This document shows, in pieces, positions 22,502 through 34,897 of a DNA stretch of 64,000 bases. Numbering within the stretch: the stretch's first letter is position 1; each line of letters starts with the position of its first letter. The notes under the pieces are model-generated. The model ran no database searches, had not been told where the DNA came from, and was given only the letters and a program-made list of their open reading frames with translations. Source of the stretch: Piper betle (Eukaryota; Streptophyta; Magnoliopsida; Piperales; Piperaceae); NCBI GenBank assembly GCA_033002965.1, contig JAURVB010012437.1, positions 1 through 64,000 of the forward strand, read 5' to 3'. The translations under genes were made by a program, and so were the position numbers.

Positions 22502-25500
22502 GTGAGGAGTTTGGAATTGTGGCAATATGAGAGATTTGTGAAGAATGGCGGACGACCTTTCTTTGGGAAGTTGGATGCTGAGGAGGCATTCCTATGGATA
22601 TCGTCGGCCATAGGAGTGTTTGATAGTATGGCATGCCCCGTAGAACACAGAGTGCACGTCGTCACAGGAGCATTCCAAGACGAAGCGAGGATATGGTGGA
22701 GTTCGGTGCAGAATTCTGTATTTGCTCATCGCCAGCCTCAGGACATCACTTGGGAGGAATTCAGAGTGGAATTCGATGGAAAGTATTTTCCACCAGATGT
22801 TAGGAGAAGGAAGGAACGAGAGTTCCAAATGTTGAGGCAAGGGCCTATGACAGTAGTACAGTATGAGACGAGGTTTAGAGCGTTGGAGAGATTTGCACCA
22901 GATTTGGTTCCAACCGAAGGAAGAAGAATAGAGCGCTTCTATGAAGGCCTCCATCATGAGATTCGGATGGCGTACTTGGATAGGAAGTTTACTACCCTCG
23001 GTGACGTAGTGAGAGCTGCAGGTGAAGCAGAGCGGGTGATAGCTACACGACCACGTCGAGATGTCGACCAGAGGCAGCAACATCCGAGGCCATATCAGCC
23101 AGAGCAGGGGGCACAGCAGAGACGACGTGTAGATGCGCCAGTAGCCATGAGAGCCATGGATGGCCAGGTACAGGGCAGCAGAGCCCCATTCTGTCAGAGT
23201 TGCCAACGCCATCATTGGGGAGAGTGCAGAGCAAGCAGAAATGTATGCTACAACTGCGGTCAGCCAGGGCACCGAGCCGCAGAGTGCAGAGTAGGCACTA
23301 GGGTTTGTTACAACTGCGGTCAGCCAGGACACAGGGCTGCAGAGTGCAGAGGAGGCACTAGGGCCTATTACAGTTGCGGTCAACTGGGACATAGGGCTGC
23401 AACGTGTCCGACTAGCCAGAGCCAGCAGTTGACACTCCCAGCGCCTCAGCAGAGACTTGCACTTCCAGCTCCCCAACAGCAGTCACAGCAGAGTGGACCA
23501 GGGAAACAGCCGAGTATAGAAGAGATTCCAGTGGTCGGCGAATTTACAGATGTATTTCCTGAGGAGATTACTAGATTGCCGCCAGACAGAGAGGTGGATC
23601 TTGCCATCGAGTTGATGCCTGGCACAGCCCCAATTTCGAGAGCTCCGTATAGGATGGCACCTCTGGAGCTCAAGGAACTGAAGGAACAGCTACAGACACT
23701 GTTGGACCAAGGATTCATCAGACCGAGCGTTTCCCCTTGGGGCGCACCGGTGTTATTTGTGAGGAAGAAGGATGGAAGCATGCGGTTATGCATAGATTAC
23801 AGGATGCTAAACCATGCAACGGTTAAGAACAGATACCCTCTTCCTCGTATTGATGATTTATTTGACCAGTTGAGCTTAGCAGTTGTCTTTTCGAAGATTG
23901 ATTTGAGATCAGGATACTACCAACTGAGGATTAGAGCAGAAGACATCCCGAAGACTGCGTTCAGGACGAGATATGGACACTACGAGTTTCTGGTCATGCC
24001 GTTTGGATTGACCAATGCTCCAGCAACATTTATGGACTTGATGAACAGAGTGTTCAATCAGTACTTGGACCAGTTTGTGATCGTCTTTGTGGATGACATA
24101 CTGGTATATTCTTCATCTAAGGAAGAACATGCGCAACACCTGAGGATTGTGTTGCAAACACTGAGAGAGCATAGGTTGTATGGGAAATTTTTGAAGTGCA
24201 GTTTCTGGTTGTCAGAGGTGAATTTTCTTGGCCACATCATCTCAGCATCAGGCATCTCAGTGGATCCAGCTAAGATAGAGGCAGTAGTGCAGTGGGAACA
24301 ACCGAAGACACCTACGGAGGTTCAGAGTTTTCTAGGATTGGCTGGATACTACAGACGGTTCATTCAGGACTTCTCTTCCATAGCAGCCCCTCTGACGCGA
24401 CTGACTAGGAAAGAGGAACGGTTCATATGGACAGACGAATGTGAGCGGAGTTTCAGGATGCTAAAGGAGAGGTTGACTTCGGCGCCTATCCTCGCATTGC
24501 CTGAGGGACATGAGGATTTTGTAGTGTATACTGATGCCTCAGGGATTGGCTTAGGTTGTGTTTTGATGCAGAAGGATAAGGTTATTGCTTATGCATCTCG
24601 TCAGCTCAAGGTGCATGAGCGTAACTATCCTACTCATGACCTAGAGCTTGCTGCAGTCATATTCGCTCTCAGAATATGGAGGCACTATCTATATGGAACA
24701 TCTTTCAGACTTCTAACTGATCACCAGAGTCTGAAATATATCTTCACGCAGAAGGATCTGAATAGCAGACAGAGGAGATGGTTGGAGATGTTAGCTGATT
24801 ACGAGGTCGACATAGCATACCATGAGGGCAAAGCGAATGTGGTAGCCGATGCATTGAGCAGGAAGCCAGGATTCTTGTACACCGCAGGATTAGCAGCATT
24901 GTCAGTGACCGAGCACACTACGAGCCAGAGACAGTTAGTTGGGATGATGGCGCGACTTACGATTCAGCCAAGCGTGCTTGAGCAGATCCGGATTGCACAG
25001 GAGGCAGATCCGCAGTTGAAGCAGTGGTTGGAACACGGAACACATCAGGAATTGGCCAGGGATACAGACGGATTAGTCAGATTGAGAGGCCGACTATTCG
25101 TGCCTAATGTTCCAGAGTGTCCCGGACTTCGAAGTACTATTCTTCACGAAGCTCACACGTCGAGATGCTCAGTACACCCAGGTGGAGTGAAGATGTACCA
25201 TGATGTCCGACGAACCTATTGGTGGCCAGGAATGAAGAGAGAAGTATACGATACAGTGGCTAGATGTTTGGTATGCCAGCAAGTGAAAGCCGAGCACGTA
25301 CGTCCAGGTGGAATGCTACAACCGTTGGAAACCCCAGAGTGGAAGTGGGAGAGTATAGCTTACGACTTTGTAGTTGGTTTACCTAAGACCCGCCAACAAA
25401 AGGATGCGATATGGGTCATAGTGGATCGACTTACAAAGAGCGTACACTTCATACCGATCAGGATGGATTACCCACTGACCACATTGGCTACGCTGTACAG

Positions 25501-26446
25501 AGATCAGATAGTCAGGTTACACGGCGTACCACGGGAGATCATCTCAGACAGGGATCCGAGGTTCACATCGCGATTTTGGAAGGCTTTTCAGGCAGCTATG
25601 GGCACAGAATCGAGATTCAGCACAGCTTTCCATCCTCAAACAGACGGACAGACGGAAAGAACCATACAGACCCTGGAAGACTTGCTTCGCGCATGTATCC
25701 TGGATTTCGGAGGGAGTTGGGACGAACACCTACCTCTGGTGGAATTCTCCTACAACAACAGCTATCAGGCCACGATTGGAATGGCACCGTTCGAAGCACT
25801 GTACGGCAGACCATGCAGATCCCCAGTGTGTTGGGTGCAGGGCAGCGAACCAGTGGTAGTTGGGCCAGAAATGATCCAGCAGACACAAGAAGTGGTAATG
25901 AGGATTAGAAGAAGAATGAGGTCAGCTCAAGATAGACAAAAGAGTTACGCAGATCAGCGTAGACGTGAGGTTCATTTCGCGTTAGGAGATCACGTTCTCC
26001 TGAAGGTCTCTCCGACTAAGGGAAACACGAGATTCGGGACGCGAGGGAAACTCAGTCCGCACTATATTGGACCCTTTGACGTGATTGAGCGCATTGGACC
26101 AGTGGCATATAGGCTAGCATTGCCTCCTCACCTATCAGCCGTGCATGATGTCTTCCACGTGTCAATGTTGAAGAAGTATCACCCTGACAACTCTCATGTT
26201 GTCAGCTTCAAAGAGGTAGAGCTGCAACCGGACCTGACGTACCCAGAGGAAGCAGTCCAAATCGTGGACCGAAGAGTGAAGATTCTCCGAAGAAAAGAAG
26301 TTCCCCTAGTACGAGTGCAATGGACCCGACGAGGAGTTGAAGAAGCTACGTGGGAACGAGAAGATGAGATGAGGAAGCGATACCCGGAGTTGTTCGAGCA
26401 ACCAGCTTCACAACCAGGTACTACGCCAACATGTACATTTAGATGA
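22502..26446 (+). CDS. Gypsy gag-pol polyprotein (1314 codons) with chromodomain, lacking protease
   Basis: Open throughout. Domains in order: gag capsid (from [14 protein letters not shown]); a [12 protein letters not shown] finger; tandem 20-aa zinc knuckles at about 249-262, 269-282 and 289-302 (the third starts with Tyr instead of Cys); reverse transcriptase with [18 protein letters not shown] and FVDD (529-532); RNase H with YTDASG (Asp 678); integrase zinc finger from His 882 through CLVCQQ; integrase core D955, D1016 and E1052 (35 residues between the last two); and a chromodomain at about 1249-1299 ([12 protein letters not shown]...VQWTRRG). The aspartic protease with its D(S/T)G site, expected between the knuckles and [10 protein letters not shown], is absent: only about 40 Gln/Pro-rich residues fill the gap. 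All other catalytic residues I checked are intact. The reading frame really extends upstream into gag to about 22430. Confidence 0.93.
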   Translation: MRSLELWQYERFVKNGGRPFFGKLDAEEAFLWISSAIGVFDSMACPVEHRVHVVTGAFQDEARIWWSSVQNSVFAHRQPQDITWEEFRVEFDGKYFPPDVRRRKEREFQMLRQGPMTVVQYETRFRALERFAPDLVPTEGRRIERFYEGLHHEIRMAYLDRKFTTLGDVVRAAGEAERVIATRPRRDVDQRQQHPRPYQPEQGAQQRRRVDAPVAMRAMDGQVQGSRAPFCQSCQRHHWGECRASRNVCYNCGQPGHRAAECRVGTRVCYNCGQPGHRAAECRGGTRAYYSCGQLGHRAATCPTSQSQQLTLPAPQQRLALPAPQQQSQQSGPGKQPSIEEIPVVGEFTDVFPEEITRLPPDREVDLAIELMPGTAPISRAPYRMAPLELKELKEQLQTLLDQGFIRPSVSPWGAPVLFVRKKDGSMRLCIDYRMLNHATVKNRYPLPRIDDLFDQLSLAVVFSKIDLRSGYYQLRIRAEDIPKTAFRTRYGHYEFLVMPFGLTNAPATFMDLMNRVFNQYLDQFVIVFVDDILVYSSSKEEHAQHLRIVLQTLREHRLYGKFLKCSFWLSEVNFLGHIISASGISVDPAKIEAVVQWEQPKTPTEVQSFLGLAGYYRRFIQDFSSIAAPLTRLTRKEERFIWTDECERSFRMLKERLTSAPILALPEGHEDFVVYTDASGIGLGCVLMQKDKVIAYASRQLKVHERNYPTHDLELAAVIFALRIWRHYLYGTSFRLLTDHQSLKYIFTQKDLNSRQRRWLEMLADYEVDIAYHEGKANVVADALSRKPGFLYTAGLAALSVTEHTTSQRQLVGMMARLTIQPSVLEQIRIAQEADPQLKQWLEHGTHQELARDTDGLVRLRGRLFVPNVPECPGLRSTILHEAHTSRCSVHPGGVKMYHDVRRTYWWPGMKREVYDTVARCLVCQQVKAEHVRPGGMLQPLETPEWKWESIAYDFVVGLPKTRQQKDAIWVIVDRLTKSVHFIPIRMDYPLTTLATLYRDQIVRLHGVPREIISDRDPRFTSRFWKAFQAAMGTESRFSTAFHPQTDGQTERTIQTLEDLLRACILDFGGSWDEHLPLVEFSYNNSYQATIGMAPFEALYGRPCRSPVCWVQGSEPVVVGPEMIQQTQEVVMRIRRRMRSAQDRQKSYADQRRREVHFALGDHVLLKVSPTKGNTRFGTRGKLSPHYIGPFDVIERIGPVAYRLALPPHLSAVHDVFHVSMLKKYHPDNSHVVSFKEVELQPDLTYPEEAVQIVDRRVKILRRKEVPLVRVQWTRRGVEEATWEREDEMRKRYPELFEQPASQPGTTPTCTFR

Positions 26447-26497
26447 GGAACATGGTTGAAACTTCCTTGGTTAAAATTTCGAGGACGAAATTTTTCT

Positions 26498-26510
26498 AAG
26501 GAGGGAAGGT
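26498..26510 (+). other. Polypurine tract of the gypsy element
   Basis: AAGGAGGGAAGGT directly abuts the 3' LTR start TGTAAAAC. It follows the GAGGACGAAATTTTT sequence commonly found at this place in chromodomain gypsy elements. It would prime plus-strand DNA synthesis. Confidence 0.85.
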
Positions 26511-29325
26511 TGTAAAACCCGTGACTCGAGTCAGAGTTTTACGGGAGTGAACCAGTCGGTTCAACCATCGGTTCGAGTCGAGTCAGCTTCATGGACCGCG
26601 AGCTGAGTTGAGGCCAGCCGTGAGTTATGAGCGATGAGGGTCATGTATGCTCAAGTGTACGATGATAACGTCTAAAAGATGATGAAAAATGGGTTATCAA
26701 GTATATGGAGGTATACAGTATTGATTGTTATTTTTATTTTATCGTAGAATATTTTTAGGGCCGAATGACGAATTAGGACGCGTTGGATCATATTCAGGTG
26801 GGTTATTAGTTATAGAGCATGCCATTTGGATGTTATTGTGTTTGTTTTATTTTATGGGATTTTTCCATATTTTTCTAGATTTTTTTAGAATTTATTACGA
26901 ACTAGTTATTATTTTGACTCGAGTAGGAATCGAGTCAATACTTATTTATGAAACTGCCACTGGAGTATATTTTCTCCATTCCCGACACTTCCCCTTCCAA
27001 AACCCTAGCCGCCGCACCTCGTGCTCGTCGCCGCCACCGACGTCGTACGCCGCCGATCAACGCCGCCCCGCCCCGCCGTGCAGTCGCCGTGCCGCCACGA
27101 CCCACCCCGGCCACCGCCTCGCCGCCACGACGCCGGAATCGCCCCACGAGCCGCGACGCGCTCCTCGGCGATTCGCCGCCGTCCGGGCCGCTCCGCCGCC
27201 GCTGTGACCCCGACGACCACCCTCTCGCCGTCGCCGACATTTCCCCACCATCCCGAGCGCCGTCGAGGCCGGTCGCATCCCCGATCGGAGCACACCGCCG
27301 CCGCCGACCGTTTTCAACGCCGCCGCCGACGGCCATCGCCGCCCCGGCTGCTCTGTTTGACACCACCATTGGACCAAGCTCGTCGAGCTGGTGCCGATAG
27401 ACCCCTTGATTGCCCCGTCCCGAATCATCGCCGGAAAACCGTCGGAATCCACCGGAAAACTCTGCCGGAACCGCCGGAAAATTGGATTCGTGGGAAATTC
27501 GCCGGATCATCCACCGAACGCACCCGGTCCAATCTGATCGGACTTCGGACGCCGCTAGGTGCCGAATTCGAGTTTCGAGCCACGAAACGGAAACCCTAGC
27601 CGTCGCCGATTTTCGACGACGCGAGGTATAATTTATTTTAATTTAATTATTTAAAAATGTTAATTATTAGAATTGCATGGCAGGATTTGTGTGTGTGTTA
27701 TAATAATATATATAAATGTAGATTTGATTAAGGATAAAATATGAAATTTGTTTGATTGAGTGGTGTTAAAAATGGAGGCTAAGAAATTAATTAGGGTAAC
27801 TAGGCGATGATCATGATCTAATGCAAACTAGCCTAAGTAGACTTGCTAGAATTGATATAGGTTAATGTGTGTTGATTGATGAGTGATTGTGTTGATTGTG
27901 TGTGCATGCTATAGGATGTGTGATTCATCATGCGGGCGTTAGTTTTTAGCTTGATTGTGTAGGTACGGTGTAGGAGCTCGCCGCCTAGGCGCGTGGACCC
28001 GTTTGGAGCTTCTACCAGGTCCGTTTAGGACTCGTTCTCTGTTTTACGCTACTCTATTGTATATTTGATTTATCATGTGCAGGACGAGTTAAGTGGCGTT
28101 TTATCGGATCCCACTTAACTCGGGCCATTTAGCCAACAGTTTTATTTCGGATTAATAACCCTCGAGGATGAGATCCCTCGAGTTTGTTTTCGAACTTCAG
28201 ATCCAGCTCAAGTTGCCTTCGGGCCTATTGTATAAATCCCAACCCAGGCCTATATATGTATAGTTTTCGTGTTTTCGGTGAGAGATGGGATGAGGGTTAC
28301 TTGCGGCCACGTCTTCAGATAGGGCGTGTGCCCAGAAGAGCGGGCTCTGGAGCTGGGGAGAACCCACTTCGTTCCCGAAGGATCCGGACAACTCCACCTT
28401 TGAGTTCCTCAAACCCGGAGAAGTGTGGAGGTTTACGGGTACTGCAACGCAGCGCATGTCTAGACTTGTGGTTCAAAGGGTACTGAAGGCGACTGCCTGA
28501 GAGTGCTCGGCCTTTGTGCTCAAGGCCAGGAGTAATATGGAAGGTGCAGAGGGCAGTAAGGAATGAAATTTGATGCGAGAAGCGATAGAGAAATGGCCAA
28601 GGTATGAGAATGAGAAAGAAAGGGGGACGCTGTCGACCCGAGGGCGACGGCTCCTCGTATGTGCCCTGATGAGAGTTCTTGAGGAAGTATATGGTTTTGA
28701 TTCAACAGGAGAGTTTGCTCTCCTGTGCCAGATTGATATTAGTTATTTTCCGGGCCGGTAACACTCGTTACTGACGGTTTTTCTATATATATGTAGGTGA
28801 GGAATGCGAGCGATGAAAGCTGTCGGGACTGCGGAGGAGCAGCACGGAACCGCGCACACATGTACCTGCCGCGTGTAACGTATAATGATGGTGTGTTATT
28901 GTTATGTAAATGATAATTTTGATGTGTTTGCTTGAATGAATTACTTGTTATGAAACGAACTGATAAATATGAATGAGTAGGGAGCCTTGGAGTTCAGACT
29001 CGGCTCAGGTAAAAACGAATGAGATAATGATTGAATGTCATGGTAGATTGTTATGTGTTACCGTATTTTCATAAAATAGTATATATTTTCTTTTGGTTTC
29101 TGCATTTGTTGTTTTGTCTTATTTTGCTTGTACATCATAGCATGCATGTAGGACCGCGTTAGAACCCAATTGTTCCCATTCATGCATTTCACATTTGCAT
29201 CTCCATCTTGAAACGCCGAGAGTAGATCCTGGTCGGCTTAACCGAATCTAGTAGATTAGCGAACGGTTCGGTCGCCGGTGACATTTCCGGGTCGGTTCAC
29301 GGGTGAGCCGAAACGGGGTGTTACA
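26511..29325 (+). repeat. Gypsy 3' LTR
   Basis: It is collinear with the 5' LTR, starting TGTAAAACCCGTGACTC and ending GGGGTGTTACA. The main differences are small indels in the CCG-rich block (27010-27480) and a short deletion near 28648. Its stem-loop is at 28705-28726 and its TATAAAT at 28231-28237. Confidence 0.95.
28705..28726 (+). other. Conserved stem-loop in the 3' LTR
   Basis: It is identical to the 5' LTR copy: ACAGGAGAG, TTTG, CTCTCCTGT. Confidence 0.6.
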
Positions 29326-29534
29326 GTCAAAGTACAATTCATTTAGCCAAAAACTCAGCATTTCAGTGTAGGACCAAACATATTAGGTTAAGTTATCATT
29401 TTATCAGATCTTTGTTAGAAGAAGTAAATTGAAGTTGGAGAAGATTGATGGCAAAAAATCCGACAGACATGTTGACCAAACCGGTGGAAGGACAAAAGTT
29501 GAGTTTTTGCACAACTTTGGTGAACTTGCACTAA
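29326..29534 (+). pseudogene. Copia polyprotein, 3' tail after the gypsy insertion
   Basis: The sequence resumes the interrupted RNase H region after the duplicated GTCAA and continues as decayed IHLAKNSAFQCRTKHI-type and LTKPVEGQKL-type pieces in shifting frames, with a TAA at 29532-29534. Together with 15113-18843 it forms one relic polyprotein. Confidence 0.8.
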
Positions 29535-29600
29535 CATGCATGTGAATGACTTATGTGACGAACAAGTGGAGGAAGAATCAGGTGTGTTCCAATCGGAGAT

Positions 29601-30136
29601 TGTTAATATTTGTAATTATGAATATTAATGATATGTAGCTCATTATCACACTTTGAATACTAAAAGAATCTCGGGACACCAAACAGAAGTGACCATTTGT
29701 TGTTCTATGAAAGATGAATGGCTTCAAAACATCTCTAAAAATATGGATTTATTTGCCTCATTCTAAAACAAGATAGGATGTGAGAGAAAAAGTGAAAAAT
29801 AGAAAAGGAATATTGAGCTAAGAAAAATGATCAATATTATTCACTAGTTTAATCTTATATAGTGTATTGAGATAGAAAAATCTTGTAATTTTAATAATAT
29901 AGGTTGGGTGAGTAATCTTCTTGTACATTTATATATATTTGATGACTGTTATCTTTAGTTGAAGTAGTGAATTGTTTGTTGTTGTCCCGTAGTTTTTGAG
30001 TCTCAGATAGAATAAGGTTTTTCCACGATAAATTTCTGTTCTTGTGATTTTGTTTTATCTTGTTTCTCAGGAATTATTTTCCTATATCTTGCGTTTCACT
30101 GTTGTTGATCTCCAATTTTGGAGATTTTTGTCAACA
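29601..30136 (+). repeat. Copia 3' LTR
   Basis: It begins TGTTAATATTTG right after the purine-rich AATCGGAGAT, the usual copia arrangement, and ends TCAACA just before the CTTAT duplication. It is 536 bp and more complete than the 5' LTR. Confidence 0.8.
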
Positions 30137-30141
30137 CTTAT

Positions 30142-31329
30142 AATTGTATTGCTTTCTGTGATTTGAAAGCTGGAAATTCGTTTAAAAACACCGACAAATA
30201 GTAAAAGTGCTATATTAGGGTAATGTATGTAATTTTAAGTATGCACGTATTATATATAAGAAAACTTCAAATTTTTCTGCGATATGATAGTTGTATTTCT
30301 GCCTAACTAGGCTACACCCAAGTCCCAACTGTGTACATGTGACATATCAATTAGTCCGAATTACCTTTTCCAAAGCAGCAAGTCTAATTAGGTGAAAGTG
30401 AATAATATCATATGCATAGAGCATCGGCGGTGCAAACAATTCAACAATCCTGCTCATCTAGATCCAAAGGATCACTAGGGAATTAATAAAGCCCTAAGCT
30501 GAACTTGACATCAACTTCTGAATAAATGTTTTAGTCATGGTGATCATGAATGGTACATGACTAAAAGAGAGACCTAAATTTTAAGAGTTTTACATGACAA
30601 GGAATCTAACAGTTAGGATCAATTTAAGAATTATATTTTGATTTAGGAAAATAATCTGAAATAACAAGACTACCGTAGAATTATTTTATGGGCTGGTGAT
30701 TTGCTTAAAACTGATTAATACGCCTTACAACCATATTAGTTGTAAGTCCTTACAACAGATTACCACCCTTCGGTTTTAAGTTAAATTTCAATAACTTAAA
30801 ATTATTTACATTATACATGCATGATTTTTAAGATATATGTTAATTACTGAAATGCCAAATATTATATCCCTGTGCATAGCGCTGTGGGTAGATTCGTGGC
30901 TACTTAAATTTAAATATAAAATATAATTTAATCGAATTAGATTTTTCAGTATCGATCATCATAATTACTCTTTGTATATTAAATTTAATCATAATTGAAT
31001 TACATTTTATCAATGTGTCACAGGTTCATTCAATCTGGAGGATCCCTTTGGCACTACTTACTAATTAGGCAATATCTCAATTTCCTCGTTTACAATTACT
31101 ATTACCCGGAACCCTGCCTATTACTCGTAACACAATGCTAGCTATATATTATTGTTATTTGCATTGAATCAAGATTTACTAATGGGTAAAGCTCTATCAT
31201 ACTAATTATATACGACTTGGAAAGTCATAGTAAGTTGTTCTCTTTTTTGGTAAAAATTATAGTGAGTTGTTCATAAGTATAGGGTTAAAATGAATCTCAA
31301 TGTCTTTTTAGATATACTAGGCGTAAGAT
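30142..31329. other. Intergenic, AT-rich, right of the nested retrotransposon
   Basis: I see no gene or recognisable element. Confidence 0.4.
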
Positions 31330-31560
31330 GTCGCGCTATAAATAAATTTTAATTTTGTGGGTAAAGTCTCGTTTGAATAATGAGATAGAGTATAAAATTT
31401 GATTGTCTTTAAAGATATATATTAATTTAATTAAATAAAAAATAAATTATAATAATTTGATCTATTATTATTTTTATTTTATTGTATTTTAATTAGTTGA
31501 ATCTCCTACTTTGAATTGAAAGTCAGTAATGAATTCTTTTTGCTAATAAGAATAATTGTC
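31330..31560 (+). repeat. AT-rich dispersed repeat, copy 1
   Basis: It shares TATAATAATTTGAT, TTTTATTGTATTTTAATTAG, CTCCTACTTT, AGTAATGA and a TAATAAGAATAA end with 52590-52805 and 54528-54740. It has no ORF and no clear inverted ends, and the class is unknown. Confidence 0.45.
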
Positions 31561-33175
31561 CGGTGAAAGAAAATAAAGATCTGATCACCAATAAGTGTTT
31601 TTTTTCAAAGTAATAATGAGAATGCTTTGTTTGTCAAAAGCTAATGAGAATGCTTTTAAAAACCATTGCGGAAAATGGACTCAAACTTCGCCGACCTGCA
31701 TGGCTTTTCTGTTTTGTGCGGAAGGGTTTAGCAAGTGGAGAAGGCTTGCTGCTCGCCACCCTCCTCAATTTGTGTCCAAATTTTCATGTCTTAATGATCA
31801 AGGCTACAGAGATTATCCTTGGGCATCATAATCTCGAACCTGCTTTAGCCTTTGACTAGTGAACAAGCTATGCAATCGCTTGTCATGACTCATGAATCCC
31901 CATTTCATTGCTTCCCCTAATTCCGCCATCAAATGCACTGCACTGCAAGTGATTAGACTACCAACTGACAAAAATATAGGAATCGATTCGGCTCCCAGAT
32001 AGAAACCATGCATGTTTCTTATTCCTGTGTACACTTAATAACTTTTCCATGATAGATCTAGAATTAGATCTTGATGGCATATACTTGTATATGGCCCTAA
32101 AATGAAATATTCGTTTATTTATTAAATTATGGTACCAATGGGTTTAAGAAACTTTTTCTTTAAAATAATTAACCTAAATTAAAGATTTACACATTTTTGT
32201 TGATATTTCGAATTTTATCATGCAAGGCTTATTTAAAACTAGGTCCGAGTCATAAGTTTTTAAACTAGGTCAAAGTGCAAAGTCTCCATTCAAATTGAAG
32301 AACTATAATCAGAAGCTGCTTGTGATCTGTACCAATGCAATGCAGGCAAGGGCTAGGTGTTGGGTCCATTCAAATTGGAAGGGGACTGCGCTTGTTGCAC
32401 TTTGATAATTGAGGAGCTTGTGGGACAAAGAGTACTAAAGGAAATGCGAGTTAAATGTGGAATCGGCTGGACCATGAATGGGGTAGAGCCATGCATATAA
32501 GGTCGGCAAGCCAATATCTTCTTCTACATATTACAGCTGCTCTGACGATTCATAAATTCATACATCTCCTTTTGTTCAAAGATGGACCAGCTTGCTTATA
32601 ATTACTCTTGTAATTTGTTTGCTTGCCTGATCTTGGCCTTGCAAAGAGTTTTTCCATACTGTATATATAGGATTTTGTAATATACTAGCTTGGACGTGTA
32701 GGGGTTATGTCCAACAAACTTCTTAAACTTTTATTAAATAAAATAAAATATATAATATTAGAAAACATAAAAAAATATTTATTGTTAAATAAAGTTTGAT
32801 AAATAAATATATAATAATTTTATAATGTGAAAACTTAGTAAAAAATCTACAAATTCTTAGTTGAAAATTCTGGGCAAATATCATTTTGTCAAGGTCAATG
32901 CTAAATATTTATATTAAAGGTCCAATATAAATTATCTTGCATTAAAAAGATTCAAACTTTCAAGTGTACCCTTAATATATTTTAAATATCTTGCTCAATG
33001 TAATCAATTTAAAATTATACAAAACAAAAAATATATGAAGAATTTTTAAAATTAAATTTTAAATATTAATATTTAATTAGGTAAAAACATATGTTTTAAA
33101 TATTCAATTAATTAAAATATGTGTTTTAAATAATTAAATATAAATATTGGTTAATATTGAATTTTAGGCAAGTTG
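31561..33175. other. Intergenic, AT-rich
   Basis: Overlapping small ORFs at 31595-31859 lie in a slightly GC-richer patch and could be a remnant exon, but I recognise no family. The rest is AT-rich with no feature I can support. Confidence 0.35.
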
Positions 33176-33400
33176 GGAACGAAAACAAAGAGTTTTGGAA
33201 GAGTAGGAGACGAAGCAAAGAGTTTTGGGTGTATAAGAGGAGTGAGAAGATGACGAAGAGAGTTTTGTGTGAGTAGGAGACGAAAATGAAGAGTTTGGGA
33301 AAATAGGAGAAGAAGGAGAAGATGAAAAGAGTTCTGTGTGAGTAAAAGACGAAAACAAAGAATTTTTGGTGAGTAGGAGAGGAAGAGAGAGATTCGTAGG
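33176..33400 (+). repeat. Degenerate GA-rich minisatellite
   Basis: Variants of AAAGAGTTTTGG followed by GAGTAGGAGACGAA recur about six times at irregular 30-60 bp spacing. On the minus strand this gives repeated LLTQNS- and PKLFASS-like peptides, which are repeat products and not evidence of a gene. Confidence 0.6.
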
Positions 33401-34493
33401 ATTAAAATTAACGAAGGAGAAATAAAAACACGATAAGAGCACAAAAAAATCATCTGAGTATAGTATAAAATAATATTTTAGCAAAAGCTCCAAATGTGCC
33501 AAAACATATGAGCTTGTTAAGAATGTTATAATCAAAAGTTCTTATTAAGTTTGCCATTTGTGTAAGTCTAGCCAAAGTTTTGGATTGGAGAAATTTTGGG
33601 TGTAAAAATTGGAGTTAATTCCATTAGCTAGATATGTATTATAAGGAAAAAATTAAGGTAAATTATACTTCATAGTGCTTATAAGTTGGACTATATTGAA
33701 AGTATAATACATAAATAAGAGGTTACTAATAATTTTTTTAAAACAATTTTAGAATTAATTTTTATCACAATTAATTACTCTGATAATTTAGGTGAAAAAA
33801 TTATAAACATTAGACTGATTTGAAAATTTATAATTATTTATTTTTACAATTATCTATGTAGATTTCAGATAATGAGATTCACTAAATAGCTCCAAATAGA
33901 AGCTATAAAATGCAAATTGCGACAAAATTATACTTATACACGCTTTTTTATCCATATACTTAAACATGTTTTGTTTGTGATATATATAAGTATATTGACT
34001 TTGACTTTGTTGCACCTCAATTCAATTTGATTGTTTGGAAATAAAAAAATCTATTTGACTCATGGCTTGGACTTTTCCCTCCTCAAACTTAGAACATATT
34101 CGGAGTTTCGTTTTTTTCTAGACATGATCATAGCACTGTTTTAGTTTTCATGGAAATTATAATATGTTTATAATATATTTTTTAAATGATGGAAGTATCA
34201 TTAGTATTTAAATCTTGAGTTATTTATTGGAAATACTTTTCTCCTAGGAATTATGTTTTTATGGAGACAAAAATTTAATTTAAATATAAAGAATGTCAAT
34301 GCACTCGTCCCTTGGGGTGATCTTGTAGTTCCTACCGGGATGCAATTCGCACGGGTTGGAAGCCTTGACAAATGATGATTGAGACGACATTCTAGTTCAT
34401 CTGGGTGAGAGATCGAGCTTCAAGAAATAATGAATGGACTTATCAATACATGAAATAGATTTTTGGAAGTCCATAGAAAGATTATTGCTGATT
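33401..34493. other. Intergenic, AT-rich
   Basis: No supported feature. Confidence 0.4.
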
Positions 34494-34897
34494 TGTAAAA
34501 TTGGCAACCCAAGTCAGGGTTTTATAGTCACTACCTAGTCTGATTGATCTTTTGTGCGGGTTGGTTCAGCTTTCATGGCATGTGTGTAGGGCCGAGGCTG
34601 ACTGTGTGTACATCCTATGAGGATTCATGTATACCTAATTATACGATGATAGTGATAGATATGCAATAATAAACTGTGTTATAGGTATTTACAAGAGTAT
34701 GCTATGATTTTTTTTTATCACCTAGTGGATCATAGAATTTGATTTAGGTCGTTGATCCTTTTAGGATGCGTTGGTTAAATATTTTTTGTGGGATTGGTAG
34801 CTTTTAAAGCATGTCATTCAACCTATTTTTGAGTTGGTACGGCCTACCATAATAATTCCAATTCGGTTTGAGAGCAGGCCAAATTTGGGGTGTTCCA
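34494..34897 (+). repeat. Internally deleted remnant of the gypsy LTR
   Basis: It starts TGTAAAATTGGCAACCC and follows the LTR 5' end (GTCAGGGTTTTA, GAGGCTGAC, ATACGATGATA, AGGATGCGTTGG, AGCATGTCATT). It then jumps to an LTR-like 3' end (TTCGGTTTGAGAG...GGGGTGTTCCA). About 2.4 kb of the LTR is missing. I see no matching target duplication. Confidence 0.6.

Larger units (their letters stand above)
18844..29325 (+). mobile_element. Ty3/gypsy chromovirus-type LTR retrotransposon (Tekay/Del-like), protease-less
   Basis: A 10,482-bp element lies between perfect 5-bp target duplications GTCAA (18839-18843 and 29326-29330). It has two similar LTRs (2854 and 2815 bp, both TGTAAAAC...GTTACA), a tRNA-Met primer-binding site, gag, pol in gypsy order with a C-terminal chromodomain, and a polypurine tract. 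Chromodomains of this type are thought to guide integration to particular chromatin. By eye the LTRs differ at few sites apart from small indels in the GC-rich block, so insertion was fairly recent. Two defects are visible: a frameshift in gag and loss of the aspartic protease domain. It sits in the copia RNase H region, in the same orientation. Confidence 0.95.
14659..30136 (+). mobile_element. Old Ty1/copia LTR retrotransposon, interrupted by a gypsy element
   Basis: The element lies between a 5-bp target duplication CTTAT at 14654-14658 and 30137-30141. The 5' LTR begins TATTAATATTTG and the 3' LTR begins TGTTAATATTTG and ends TCAACA. Without the 10.5-kb insert it is about 5.0 kb, a normal copia size. 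Domain order is gag, protease, integrase, reverse transcriptase, RNase H, as expected for copia. Every domain carries stops or frameshifts, so it cannot be autonomous. The style (SRFMKNPGKEHWKAMKWI) suggests the Tork-like group. The insertion at 18844 and resumption at 29326 show it is older than the gypsy element. Confidence 0.9.

Noticed and set aside
22592..23476. 294-codon minus-strand ORF opposite gag
   Set aside because: It is an antisense shadow of the open gag-pol frame, Cys/Ser/Leu-rich from the complement of gag codons.
25411..25908. 165-codon plus-strand ORF within pol
   Set aside because: It is an alternate-frame shadow of the integrase region.
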